NCBI RefSeq assembly: GCF_001995215.1
Contig: NZ_MUXN01000013.1
Coordinates: forward strand, 186,001-250,000
Source of the DNA: Amycolatopsis azurea DSM 43854
GTDB lineage: Bacteria > Actinomycetota > Actinomycetes > Mycobacteriales > Pseudonocardiaceae
Length of the DNA: 64,000 nucleotides
Reading direction: 5' to 3'
Below are positions 35,753-43,930 of the stretch, one piece after another. A program made the translations under genes and the position numbers. Below the pieces are notes generated by a model. That model was not told the origin of the DNA, did not search any database, and saw only the letters and a list, made by a program, of their open reading frames with translations. Position 1 is the first letter of the stretch; each line of letters begins with the position of its first letter.

Positions 35753-36763
35753 GTGACGAACGCGGCGAAGAACGAGGGGCGGGGCGCGGCGCGCTTCGGC
35801 CGTCTCGCTTCGCGTGCGCTGTTCGTTCTCGGCGGCGCCGTCGCCGGATCCGCCGCCGCGTGGGCCGTTTCCGGCGCTTCCGCCGCCGCGGACATCGCCC
35901 CGGTGGTCTCCGCTCCCGACACGAGCGTCACCCCGGTCACCGACGCCACCACGGCCGGTCTGTCCGACGTTTCCCGTGGCGCCTCGAAGTTCACCGGCGA
36001 CGTCGCCGGCGCGGTGTGCGGCGACCACCACCAGGACGCCACCACGTGGTCGATGCCGGACGGGTCCCAGTCGTCCCCGGCGAAGCGCCACTGCGGCGGT
36101 GAGATCCGCGCCGACGAGCACGAGGTCTCCACCCGCGTCAGCGACGCGGTCACCGACTTCGCGGACAGCTCCGTGGTCACCCCGGTCAAGCGGACCCTCG
36201 GCGCCGTCGAGCACATCGTGCGCAAGCCGCAGGACACCCGCCAGGTGCTGGACGAGACCTTCGCCCCGTCGCCCGACTTCGGCCGCAACGTCTGGGACCT
36301 CCTCGACCCGCACGGCCACGGCGACCTCGTGCCGGAGCTTCCGGTCGGCGGCGCTCCGGTCGACCCGAAGTCCCCGCTGGACACCATCGGCGCCGGTGAC
36401 CAGGTCACCGACTTCGCCCAGCTGGCCACGACGCAGTTCCCCGCTTCTTCCGAGACCGTCCTCCCGATGCCCGCCCTCGTGCAGCAGCACGGCGCGTTCG
36501 ACCAGGACGAGGACTCTCCTTCCCGTGACGGACACCGCGACTTCCCGCGTCCGCTCACCCCGGCGCCGCTTCCCGTCGCGCCGTCCATCCCGACTGTCCC
36601 CGGTGGCGGCAACGCCCCCGGTGGTCACCTCGACGGCCTGACCCACGGCGTTCCCGCCTGGCTCGTCGCCGCCGTCGAGCGTTCCCTGACCGGCTACACG
36701 CTGGCAGGCACGCGGTACATGCCGCTCACCCCGGGCTCCCAGCCCGGCGTCACTCCTGACTGA
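35753..36763 (+). CDS. Secreted Ala-rich protein, likely partner of the giant repeat protein
   Basis: 336 residues from GTG 35753 with GGAG 6 bp upstream. A signal-like segment is at ~20-47 (LASRALFVLGGAVAGSAAAWAVSGASA). The mature protein has two cysteines in a His/Asp-rich patch (AVCGDHHQDAT ... KRHCGGE), a helical middle and a Pro-rich end, but no membrane anchor. No known family was recognised. It precedes the giant secreted repeat gene in the same direction by 193 bp, and both end in Pro-rich tails, so a joint role at the surface is plausible. Upstream, 35474-35752 holds no gene; a 16-bp perfect palindrome lies at 35520-35535. Confidence 0.65.
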   Translation: MTNAAKNEGRGAARFGRLASRALFVLGGAVAGSAAAWAVSGASAAADIAPVVSAPDTSVTPVTDATTAGLSDVSRGASKFTGDVAGAVCGDHHQDATTWSMPDGSQSSPAKRHCGGEIRADEHEVSTRVSDAVTDFADSSVVTPVKRTLGAVEHIVRKPQDTRQVLDETFAPSPDFGRNVWDLLDPHGHGDLVPELPVGGAPVDPKSPLDTIGAGDQVTDFAQLATTQFPASSETVLPMPALVQQHGAFDQDEDSPSRDGHRDFPRPLTPAPLPVAPSIPTVPGGGNAPGGHLDGLTHGVPAWLVAAVERSLTGYTLAGTRYMPLTPGSQPGVTPD

Positions 36764-36956
36764 ACACTTCCCTCCGCGGGGTAGCCGACGCGCCTCACGC
36801 CTCCCGATTCGGGCTTGGCTTCGCGTCCGCTCCTGATCCCCCGCGAAACGGCGGTGCGCTTTTGTGCGCCCGCAGCCAGTTCCACCCCCCTCTGGTGCCG
36901 CGAGATGGCACCTCCTCAAACCCGAAAGGGAACCCGAAATGAAGGAGAACTACCCC

Positions 36957-39900
36957 ATGCAATCCTGGGCAAAGCGCGGACTCCAGACCGCGTTGGTCAC
37001 GGGTGGGTTGTTGATGCTGGGCACCGGCATCGCGTCGGCTGACGAACAGGTCAACCCCGACACCCCTGCCTCCCCGCTCGACGCGAACGTCACCGTTCCC
37101 ATCGAGATCGACAACAACGCCGTCGGCACGCCCCTCGGCCAGCTCGACGTCCCCGGCTACAAGGGTGAGGTCAGCACCAAGGCCGTCACCAAGCCGGCTT
37201 CCGACGCGATCGACGGCGTCACCTCGCCCGGCAGCAGCACCGACGGCATCGGCGGAGGGCTCCCCAGCCTCTCCGGCAAGAACGCCGTCCCCGCGCCGCT
37301 GGCCGCCAAGGACTCGGCCCGTCAGGTCAGCGGTGGGCTGACCGGTGGTGGGTTCACCACCACGGACGACATCCTCAAGGGCAACAAGGTCGTCGGTGAC
37401 GTCGTCGTCCCGATCCAGATCGTCGACAACGCCATCGGCGTGATCGGCGACGCCGAGGTCGAGGGCGGCAGCCACGACCAGACCTGGTCGCACAACCAGG
37501 ACGTCGAGACCACCGGTGAGGACTCCAGCCTCGCCGGGAACGTCGTGTCCCTCGACTGGGCGCTGCCCGTGCAGATCGCCGGCAACGCCGGTGGGCTCGC
37601 CGGCGGCACCGGCCGCGTGGTCGGCGGTTCCGCCAGCCAGAGCACCACCGAGACCGGCAACGTCACCACCGACGGCGAGGGCTCCGCCCTGTCCGGCAAC
37701 GTGGTGGCCGGTCAGTTCGCCACCCCGGTCCAGGTCACCGGCAACGCCGCGTCCTGGATCATCGGCAACGCCAACAGCTCCGGCTACGAGGCCGAGACCG
37801 ACGCCACCTCCGGCGGCTGGGTCGAGACCGACGGTGACGACAGCGCGCTGGGCGGCAACGTCGGCGCGGTGCCGATCGCCCTCCCGGTGAAGGTGAACGA
37901 CAACGCGGCCGCCGCGCACGGTTCGCTCGCGAACTCGAACAGCAGCTCCGCGGCGGACGCGCAGGCCGGCGACACCACGCCCGGCTGGAGCAACGTCCCC
38001 AGCTACGTGCAGACCTCCGGCGAGGACTCGGCCGTCGCGGGTAACGCGATCGTGCCGCAGACCGCGGACGTCGCGAACGTCGGCGGCGTGGCCGCCAGCT
38101 GGGTCGGCCTGGCCAACACCGGCAAGGACGGCGGCACCAGCCACTCCAGCGTCGTCGACGCCGGTGGCTTCGTCAGCTCCGAGGGCGAAGGCTCCGCGGG
38201 CGGCGGCAACATCGTCGACCCGGCCGTGGCGGCCCCGGTCGAGGTGACCTGCATCGCGGGCACCTACATCGGCAACGTGTCCTCCACCTCGTGCGAGAAC
38301 ACCGTCGACGCGAACGCCGGCAACGGCAGCCACACCACGGGTGACGACTCCACTCTCGCGGGCAACGTCGTCAACACCCAGGCCGCGCTGGCCCCCGAGG
38401 TCTACGGCGTCGGTGGCTCGCACATCGGCCAGGCCGTCGCCGAGGCGACCGAGACCAAGACCGTGACCGCCGGCGGCTACGACGGCACCACGGGCAACGA
38501 CTCGTCCGGCTCGGGCAACATCGTCCAGGTCCCGGCCGCGGTTCCGGCCGAGGTCTTCGGCGTGGGCGGCTCGTTCATCGGCCAGGGCTCCGGCTCGGCC
38601 GACGAGACCAAGGTCGTCTCCGGTGGCGGCGGCGGGAACACCGCCGACGACAACGGCTTCCTCAGCTCCAACCTGGGCACCGTGCCGGTTTCGCTGCCGG
38701 TGCAGGCCTTCGGGATCGGTGGCGCGTTCATCGGTCAGGGCCACGGCGGCGCGGACGGCGACACCACCTCGAACGCGGGCGGCGACGTCCACGCGACCGG
38801 TGACAACGGCGCCGGCTCGGGCAACCTGGTCTACGGCCCGGTCTCCCTGCCGGTCCAGGCGCACAACTTCGCCGCGGTGCTCGGCGGAATCGCGTCGGGC
38901 GAGGGCTCGAACCTGACCGACTCGTCGGCCGGTGGCGACGCCACCGCCAACGGTGACGAAGGCGCCCTGGCGGGCAACATCGTCCAGACCCCGGTCGGTG
39001 GCACCGTCCCGGTGACCGGCCTCGGCGCCGCTGCCGCGGGCATCGCCAAGGGCACCAGCGTGAACGACGTCATGTCGTCGGCCGGTGGCGACGCCACCAC
39101 CACTGGTGACGAAGGCGCGGTCTCGGGCAACATCATCGGCGCGCAGGCGCTGCCGATCGTGCCCGTCACGCACGACGCGGTCGCGGCCGCCGGCATCGCC
39201 GACGCCGTCGGCTCCGACACCGTCGACGCCACCTCGGGTGGCGACGTCGAGACCTCGGGCACCGAAGGATCGCTCTCGGGCAACATCCTCGACATCCCGG
39301 TCGCGGCCGTTCCGGAGGTGTTCGGCGACGCCATCGCGGCGGCCGGCGGCGTCTCCGAGACCGACGCGGACAGCATGATCGACGGCCAGGCCGGCGGCGA
39401 CAGCATCACCGACGGCAGTGGAGAGGCCCTGTCGGGCTTCAACCTCCACCACCCGCTGGTGTTCTCGGTTCCGCTGAACGAGCTCGAAATCCCGGTGCTG
39501 GCCATCGCGGACGAGAACTCGACCGACGACACCGAGATCAACGACGAGGAGTACACCCGCGCCTTCACCGACACGGTGGGCTCGGAGATGCCGATCGACG
39601 CGCTGCCCACGCTGCCCTTCGGCGCTCCCGCGCTGAACGGTGCCGGTGCGATGCCGTCCACCCCGGCGATCGGTGGCGCCCGCGCCGACGGTCCCCAGCT
39701 GGGTGGCCTGCAGGCCGGTCTGTCCGCCCTGAAGGGGCTGACGGCTCTCCCGACGCAGATGCCGAAGGCGGACCTGCCCGAGCTGCCCGGCACCCCGGCG
39801 CTGCCCGGTGTCCCGGCCCTGCCGAAGGCCCCGGCCCTGCCCGGTGACGCCGCTCGTGCGGACGCCCCCAAGGTCGCGCAGCTGCCGACCCTTCCGGCGC

Positions 39901-40205
39901 TGAACGGCCTGCCCACCCCGGGCACCCTGCCGGTGCAGCTCCCGACGGCCGGCGCCCTGCCGACCGCCGGCGCCCTGCCGGTGGCCCTCCCGACGGCCGG
40001 CACCCTGCCGACCGCGGGTGCGCTCCCGACGGCCGGCTCGCTGCCGGTGCAGCTGCCCACCGCGGGCACGCTGCCGGTCGTGAACAACACCCCGGCGATG
40101 CCGACCGCGCAGGTCCCGGCTCTGGCGAACGTCGACTCGTCGCCGCTGAGCATGTTCCAGCGTTTCATCGGCACCCTGACCGGCAAGAAGTTCCACACCA
40201 TGTGA
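36957..40205 (+). CDS. Giant secreted protein with 14 chaplin-like repeats and a Pro-rich LPTAG tail
   Basis: 1,082 residues from ATG 36957, chosen because AAGGAG, a perfect Shine-Dalgarno sequence, lies 9 bp upstream; the upstream ATG 36939 would make that sequence coding. Signal peptide ~1-26 (GLQTALVTGGLLMLGTGIASA). About 14 repeats of 50-60 residues follow, each built as GEDSSLAGNVV-x-PVQV-x-GNA-x-IG-x-N, which resembles chaplin domains (GNVV...P...V.VCGN...G..N). Only repeat six keeps the chaplin Cys pair (EVTCIAG, SSTSCEN). The last ~220 residues are Pro/Ala/Leu-rich with six LPTAG units and no membrane anchor. Inference: an amyloid-like or adhesive surface protein. A strong terminator follows. 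Confidence 0.72.
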   Translation: MQSWAKRGLQTALVTGGLLMLGTGIASADEQVNPDTPASPLDANVTVPIEIDNNAVGTPLGQLDVPGYKGEVSTKAVTKPASDAIDGVTSPGSSTDGIGGGLPSLSGKNAVPAPLAAKDSARQVSGGLTGGGFTTTDDILKGNKVVGDVVVPIQIVDNAIGVIGDAEVEGGSHDQTWSHNQDVETTGEDSSLAGNVVSLDWALPVQIAGNAGGLAGGTGRVVGGSASQSTTETGNVTTDGEGSALSGNVVAGQFATPVQVTGNAASWIIGNANSSGYEAETDATSGGWVETDGDDSALGGNVGAVPIALPVKVNDNAAAAHGSLANSNSSSAADAQAGDTTPGWSNVPSYVQTSGEDSAVAGNAIVPQTADVANVGGVAASWVGLANTGKDGGTSHSSVVDAGGFVSSEGEGSAGGGNIVDPAVAAPVEVTCIAGTYIGNVSSTSCENTVDANAGNGSHTTGDDSTLAGNVVNTQAALAPEVYGVGGSHIGQAVAEATETKTVTAGGYDGTTGNDSSGSGNIVQVPAAVPAEVFGVGGSFIGQGSGSADETKVVSGGGGGNTADDNGFLSSNLGTVPVSLPVQAFGIGGAFIGQGHGGADGDTTSNAGGDVHATGDNGAGSGNLVYGPVSLPVQAHNFAAVLGGIASGEGSNLTDSSAGGDATANGDEGALAGNIVQTPVGGTVPVTGLGAAAAGIAKGTSVNDVMSSAGGDATTTGDEGAVSGNIIGAQALPIVPVTHDAVAAAGIADAVGSDTVDATSGGDVETSGTEGSLSGNILDIPVAAVPEVFGDAIAAAGGVSETDADSMIDGQAGGDSITDGSGEALSGFNLHHPLVFSVPLNELEIPVLAIADENSTDDTEINDEEYTRAFTDTVGSEMPIDALPTLPFGAPALNGAGAMPSTPAIGGARADGPQLGGLQAGLSALKGLTALPTQMPKADLPELPGTPALPGVPALPKAPALPGDAARADAPKVAQLPTLPALNGLPTPGTLPVQLPTAGALPTAGALPVALPTAGTLPTAGALPTAGSLPVQLPTAGTLPVVNNTPAMPTAQVPALANVDSSPLSMFQRFIGTLTGKKFHTM

Positions 40206-40240
40206 ACCTGCCAGTCGGCTAGCGCCACTGAATGAACCGA

Positions 40241-40277
40241 AGCGGGCCCGGGAGTCACTCCCGGGCCCGCTTTGTGT
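40241..40277 (+). terminator. Rho-independent terminator after the giant repeat gene
   Basis: A perfect 14-bp stem, AGCGGGCCCGGGAG (40241-40254) with CTCCCGGGCCCGCT (40258-40271), 3-nt loop TCA, followed by TTGTGT. It starts 36 bp after the stop codon and is one of the clearest terminators in the window. Confidence 0.92.
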
Positions 40278-40345
40278 CGCGTCCACCGGCTCGGCGAACG
40301 GGCCGGTCCGGGTGGTCGTGAGTGGCGATTCGATTTAGAGCCAAG

Positions 40346-40408
40346 CGTGTCGTCCACTCAGTCACGCGTGTCGTCCGTCTGATCACACGTGCCGTCCACT
40401 CAGTCACA
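40346..40408. repeat. Three tandem 21-bp units in the intergenic region
   Basis: Units at 40346-40366, 40367-40387 and 40388-40408 share CGTGTCGTCC...TCA; the first and third differ at two positions, and the middle one is more diverged. There is no coding frame of interest across them. They lie between the terminator and the inverted-repeat element and may be part of the same interspersed repeat family. Confidence 0.75.
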
Positions 40409-40432
40409 CGAAAGCCCCGGCTTGGCACAGTG

Positions 40433-40650
40433 GTCGTGAGTGGCGATTCGGGTTAGGGCGGACCGGTATTTACCTACCCACGCCTGACCTGCGCGAGGGT
40501 GGCGGTCGTGCCGGTCACGACCGGTGACAGACGACGTCACGGGGGAAGATTCCGGACGTTCAACGTCCCAAATCCTCCACACACGACCGCCGGCCACACC
40601 AATGGGTAGGTAGATACGAGTCCGCTAGAACCCGAATCGCCACACACGAC
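40433..40650. mobile_element. MITE-like element with ~45-bp imperfect terminal inverted repeats
   Basis: The left arm starts GTCGTGAGTGGCGATTCGGG (40433) and runs through GTATTTACCTACCCA (40466-40480). The right arm, read on the other strand from 40650, starts GTCGTGTGTGGCGATTCGGG and runs through GTATCTACCTACCCA (40617-40603). Identity of the arms is high over ~45 bp, and the 120-bp centre is non-coding. A third, lone copy of the arm tip is at 40315-40332 in direct orientation. No transposase is present. The element abuts the stop codon of the ROK gene (40656). The 450-bp gap 40206-40655 holds only the terminator and these repeats. Confidence 0.65.
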
Positions 40651-40655
40651 AGAGT

Positions 40656-41846
40656 TCAGCTTCCCGGGGTGAACAGCGCGTCCTGGGCCGCGCCCATCGC
40701 GGTCAGCACCGCGCCTTCCAGCACCCCGCTCCCGCCGACGGTCCCCGCCCGCACCTCGGTCCGCAGCGGCGAGATCTCCGCGAGCCTGCCGCTGACCCTG
40801 GCCGCCAGCGCGTCGCCGCCCGCACGGCCGATCTCGCCGCCGAGCACGAGACAGCCCGGGTCGAGCACCGCGGTGACCGCGGCCGCGCCGATCGCGATCC
40901 GCTCCGCGACGATCTCCAGGAACTCTTCGGCGGCCGCGTCGATCGCGTACCCGATGGCCGCCGCGGCCGCTTCCGCGTTGTCGGCCGTCGATGCGGGAAC
41001 GCCGTGCGCGCGGGCGAGTTCGCAGATCGCGGCGCTGCCCGCCAAGGTGTGGAAGCCGCCGTCGCAGTCGGTCGCAGTCGGGAGCCGGCCCGGTCCCAGC
41101 ATCGGCAGGAACCCGATCTCGCCCGCGCCGCCCGACGCGCCCCGTCGCAGCGAACCGTCGAGGACGACGGCCGCGCCGACACCGAAGCCGAGCCACAGCA
41201 GGACGAAGGTGTCTCGGTCGCGGGCGGCGCCCAGCCGCTGTTCGGCGGCGGCCGCGAGGTTGACCTCGTTCTCCAGCAGCACCGGGACGCCCAGCCGTCG
41301 CCGGAGTTCGTCGACGAGTTTCCCGTGCCACGCGGGCAGTCCGCCGGCGGGCCGCAGACCGCCGGTCGCCGGGTCGACCAGACCGGGCGCGCCGACGGCG
41401 ATCGTGTGCAGCGCGGTCGCGCCCGCCTCGGCGGTGGTGGCCTCCAGCAGGGCGATCGCGCGCTCGACGGCCACGTCCGTGTCGATGTCCAGGTCGAACG
41501 GGACCGAGGCCTCCGCCCGCGTCCGCCCCAGCAGGTCCGCGACCGAAACGGCCATGCCGTGCGTGCGGACGTCGAGACCGGCGAGGTACGCGCGGTCGGC
41601 GACGATGCCGTACAGCTTCGCGTTCGGCCCGCGGCGTTCCGCGCCCGCTTCGCCGACGATCTCGATCAGCCCGGCGTCCTGAAGCCGTTCGACCAGGTCG
41701 GCGACGGTCGGCCGGGAGAGCCCGGTCAACGTCTTGAGCTGGGTGGCCGTCAGCGAGCCCTCGCGTTGGAGCAGGTCGAGGGCGAGCCGGTCGTTGATGG
41801 CCCGCGCCGTGCTCGGGGAGGCGGACGGCATCCGGATGACACTCAC
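40656..41846 (-). CDS. ROK family transcriptional repressor
   Basis: 396 residues. The winged helix is at ~20-70 (LDLLQREGSLTATQLKTLTG, then SRPTVADLVERLQDAGLIEIV). The sugar-binding ROK domain follows, with GLDVRTHGMAVSVADLLG, VGAPGLVDPATGGL and ENEVNLAAAAEQRLG. Where ROK proteins usually have the zinc site CxCGxxGC, this one reads TDCDGGFHTLAGSAA with a single Cys, so zinc binding is probably lost. It is divergent from an MFS transporter gene, and an inverted repeat sits between them, so it likely controls that transporter and itself in response to a sugar. Confidence 0.9.
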   Translation of the reverse strand: MSVIRMPSASPSTARAINDRLALDLLQREGSLTATQLKTLTGLSRPTVADLVERLQDAGLIEIVGEAGAERRGPNAKLYGIVADRAYLAGLDVRTHGMAVSVADLLGRTRAEASVPFDLDIDTDVAVERAIALLEATTAEAGATALHTIAVGAPGLVDPATGGLRPAGGLPAWHGKLVDELRRRLGVPVLLENEVNLAAAAEQRLGAARDRDTFVLLWLGFGVGAAVVLDGSLRRGASGGAGEIGFLPMLGPGRLPTATDCDGGFHTLAGSAAICELARAHGVPASTADNAEAAAAAIGYAIDAAAEEFLEIVAERIAIGAAAVTAVLDPGCLVLGGEIGRAGGDALAARVSGRLAEISPLRTEVRAGTVGGSGVLEGAVLTAMGAAQDALFTPGS

Positions 41847-41869
41847 CGTTGGATCCTCCCAGAATTAAT

Positions 41870-41890
41870 TATCAGGTTCCCTTCCTGATA
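41870..41890. promoter_or_regulatory. Likely operator between the ROK repressor and MFS genes
   Basis: TATCAGG (41870-41876) and CCTGATA (41884-41890) form a perfect 7-bp inverted repeat with a 7-nt spacer, set in an AT-rich patch (AATTAATTATC ... GATAGTTTA) that stands out from the GC-rich surroundings. It is 24 bp from the ROK start and ~47 bp from the transporter start, where a repressor could block both promoters. Confidence 0.65.
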
Positions 41891-41936
41891 GTTTACGCTC
41901 ACACCGTCGAGTCGTCTCATGGACCTTGGGGGCCCA

Positions 41937-43103
41937 GTGACCAACACAGTGGAAACCGTCGGCGCGCCGTCACGGCGAGTGCGGCAGGCGCGGGTCGCCA
42001 TCGCCGCCGTCTTCGCCGTGCACGGCGCGGTGACCGGCAGTTTCGCCACCCGGATCCCGTGGATCCAGGAACACGCGGGGATCAGCGCGGGCCAGCTCGG
42101 CCTCGCGCTCGCCTTCCCCGCGATCGGTGCCTCGCTGACCATGCCGCTCGCCGCGCGGATCGGGCACCGCCTCGGCGGCAGGCTCGGGCTCCGGTTGCTG
42201 CTGGCGTACTGGACGCTGGCGCTGATCCTCCCGTCCCTGGCGGGAAACCTCTTCACCCTGTGCCTCGCGCTGTTCGTCATGGGCACCGCGGCGGGCACCT
42301 CGGACGTGCTGATGAACTCCCTCGGCGTCGACGTCGAGGCGAAGATGGGCAAGTCGGTCATGTCGGGGTTGCACGGCATGTGGACCACGGGCGCGCTCGT
42401 CGGTTCCGCGGCGGGCACGCTCGCCGCGCACGCGGCGCTGGACGCCCGGATCCACTTCGTGATCGCGTCCGCCGTGCTCACGGTCGCCGGCGCGCTCCTC
42501 TGCCAGGGCGTGTTCGACGTCCGCAGCGCGCCCGACGAGAATCCGCCGCCGAGGTTCACGTTGCCGCCGAAGGCGTCCGTGATCATCGGCGCGGTCGCGT
42601 TCTGCGCGGTCTTCGCCGAGGGCGCGAGCCTCGACTGGTCCGCCGTCTACCTGCGCGACGTCCTCGGCACCTCGCCGGGTATCGCCGCGGCGTCGACCAC
42701 CGCGTTCACCTGCACGATGGCGGTGGCCCGCCTTTCGGGTGACGCGCTGGTCCGGCGCTTCGGCGCGGTCAAGACCGTCCGTGCCGGCGGCGCCTTCGCG
42801 ACGGCCGGTGGGCTGCTGGTCGTCTTCGCCGCCCATCCGGTGATGGCGATGGCCGGGTTCGCGCTGATCGGGCTCGGCGTCTCCGTCGTGGTGCCGCTCG
42901 CGTTCGCGGCGGCCGGACGCAGCGGGCCGACGCCGAGCCAGTCGATCGCGGGCGTCGCGACCATCACCTACTCGTCGGGCCTCGTCGCTCCGTCGCTGAT
43001 CGGCGGGATCGCCGACCTGACGTCGCTGACGGTCTCGTTCGGGGTGGTCACGCTGCTGGCGCTCGGCCTCGTGGCCGGAGCCGGGGTGCTCCGCTCGCGC
43101 TAG
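41937..43103 (+). CDS. MFS transporter, YbjJ/FucP-like
   Basis: 388 residues from GTG 41937 (GGGGG 5 bp upstream; ATG 41919 is possible but lacks a site). Twelve spans; the first contains VHGAVTGSFATRIPWIQEHAGISAGQLGLAL, the pattern seen in YbjJ-like and sugar MFS proteins, followed by a degenerate loop motif (PLAARIGHRLGGRLGLR). SIAGVATITYSSGLVAPSLIGGIAD is the corresponding C-terminal motif. Regulation by the adjacent ROK repressor suggests a carbohydrate or a related metabolite as substrate. It ends in a 4-bp overlap with the convergent dioxygenase gene (43100-43103). Confidence 0.87.
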   Translation: MTNTVETVGAPSRRVRQARVAIAAVFAVHGAVTGSFATRIPWIQEHAGISAGQLGLALAFPAIGASLTMPLAARIGHRLGGRLGLRLLLAYWTLALILPSLAGNLFTLCLALFVMGTAAGTSDVLMNSLGVDVEAKMGKSVMSGLHGMWTTGALVGSAAGTLAAHAALDARIHFVIASAVLTVAGALLCQGVFDVRSAPDENPPPRFTLPPKASVIIGAVAFCAVFAEGASLDWSAVYLRDVLGTSPGIAAASTTAFTCTMAVARLSGDALVRRFGAVKTVRAGGAFATAGGLLVVFAAHPVMAMAGFALIGLGVSVVVPLAFAAAGRSGPTPSQSIAGVATITYSSGLVAPSLIGGIADLTSLTVSFGVVTLLALGLVAGAGVLRSR

Positions 43104-43870
43104 GAGAACTGGAGGGAACGCTTGGCGAGGCCGTGCCAATAACCATCGATCACGGTCTCGCCCTTCCCTTCCGAAGAACTGGCGCCGAGCGAGACGAACA
43201 GCGGTGCGAAGTGCTCGATCCTGGGGTGCGCGAGGGCCGCGGCGGGCGCCTTGCGCTGGAAGTCCAGCAACGCGTCGAGGTCGCCGTGGCGCAGGGTCTC
43301 CGCACCCCAGTGGTCGAATTCGCTCGACCACGACGGCGGCGTCCCGTCGGTGCCGTCGGTCTGACCCAGCGCGCTCAGGTTGTGGGTGAAGAAGCCGCTG
43401 CCGATGATCAGCACGCCTTCGTCGCGCAGCGGCGCGAGCTTCCGGCCGAGGTCGAACAGCTCTCGCGGGTCCAGCGACGGCATGGACACCTGGAGCACCG
43501 GGACGTCGGCGTCCGGGTACATCTCCACGAGCGGGACGTACGCGCCATGGTCTAGGCCGCGGTCGGGCGCGTCGTGGACCGGCGTCTGGGGCGAGCGGAG
43601 GAGTTTCCGCACCTTGTCCGCCAGCTCCGGAGCGCCGGGCGCGGCGTATTTCACCTGGTAGTAGTGCTCGGGGAAGCCCCAGAAGTCGTAGACCAGCGGC
43701 ACCGTGGTGGTGGCACCGAGGGTCAACGGCGCCTCTTCCCAATGCGCGGAGACGACGAGGATCGCCTTCGGCTTTTCGAGGTCCGCCGACCAGCCGGCGA
43801 GCTGGCGGGTCCAGGTGGCGTCGTCGGCGAGCGGCGGCGCGCCGTGGCTGAGGTAAAGCACCGGGGTCAT
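43100..43870 (-). CDS. Extradiol ring-cleavage dioxygenase, 4,5-DOPA dioxygenase (LigB) type
   Basis: 256 residues from ATG 43870 with GGAG 5 bp upstream; nine more in-frame codons upstream overlap the operator. Metal-ligand and catalytic His motifs of the DODA/YgiD group are in order: LYLSHGAPP (~7), VVSAHWEE (~41), GLDHGAYVPL (~112) and GSGFFTHNLS (~164). These enzymes open catechol rings using Fe(II) or Zn(II). The length is usual (E. coli YgiD 271). A TTGAA/TTCAA repeat lies just upstream, and a MarR-type gene is next in the same direction upstream, a likely repressor. Confidence 0.9.
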   Translation of the reverse strand: MTPVLYLSHGAPPLADDATWTRQLAGWSADLEKPKAILVVSAHWEEAPLTLGATTTVPLVYDFWGFPEHYYQVKYAAPGAPELADKVRKLLRSPQTPVHDAPDRGLDHGAYVPLVEMYPDADVPVLQVSMPSLDPRELFDLGRKLAPLRDEGVLIIGSGFFTHNLSALGQTDGTDGTPPSWSSEFDHWGAETLRHGDLDALLDFQRKAPAAALAHPRIEHFAPLFVSLGASSSEGKGETVIDGYWHGLAKRSLQFS

Positions 43871-43885
43871 GTCAGCTCCAGGTGT

Positions 43886-43897
43886 TTGAACTTTCAA
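43886..43897. promoter_or_regulatory. Inverted repeat at the dioxygenase promoter
   Basis: TTGAA (43886-43890) and TTCAA (43893-43897) with a 2-nt spacer, in an AT-rich patch between the MarR-type gene end and the dioxygenase ATG. On the minus strand TATCCT (43910-43905) is a fair -10 element just upstream. The size suits a MarR or HxlR dimer, but the arms are short. Confidence 0.45.
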
Positions 43898-43930
43898 CTA
43901 CCAGGATAGACGACGTCGCCCGGTTCCGCG

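Noticed and set aside
39950..40205. Sortase sorting signal at the end of the giant repeat protein
   Set aside because: LPTAG units are repeated and are not followed by a membrane span and basic tail.
36795..40286. A 1,163-codon frame antisense to the giant repeat protein
   Set aside because: It mirrors the repeat periodicity of the sense gene; the sense strand has a signal peptide, a ribosome-binding site and a terminator.
40400..40597. A 65-codon minus-strand frame in the repeat region
   Set aside because: It lies within the inverted-repeat element, has no start signal and no protein-like composition.
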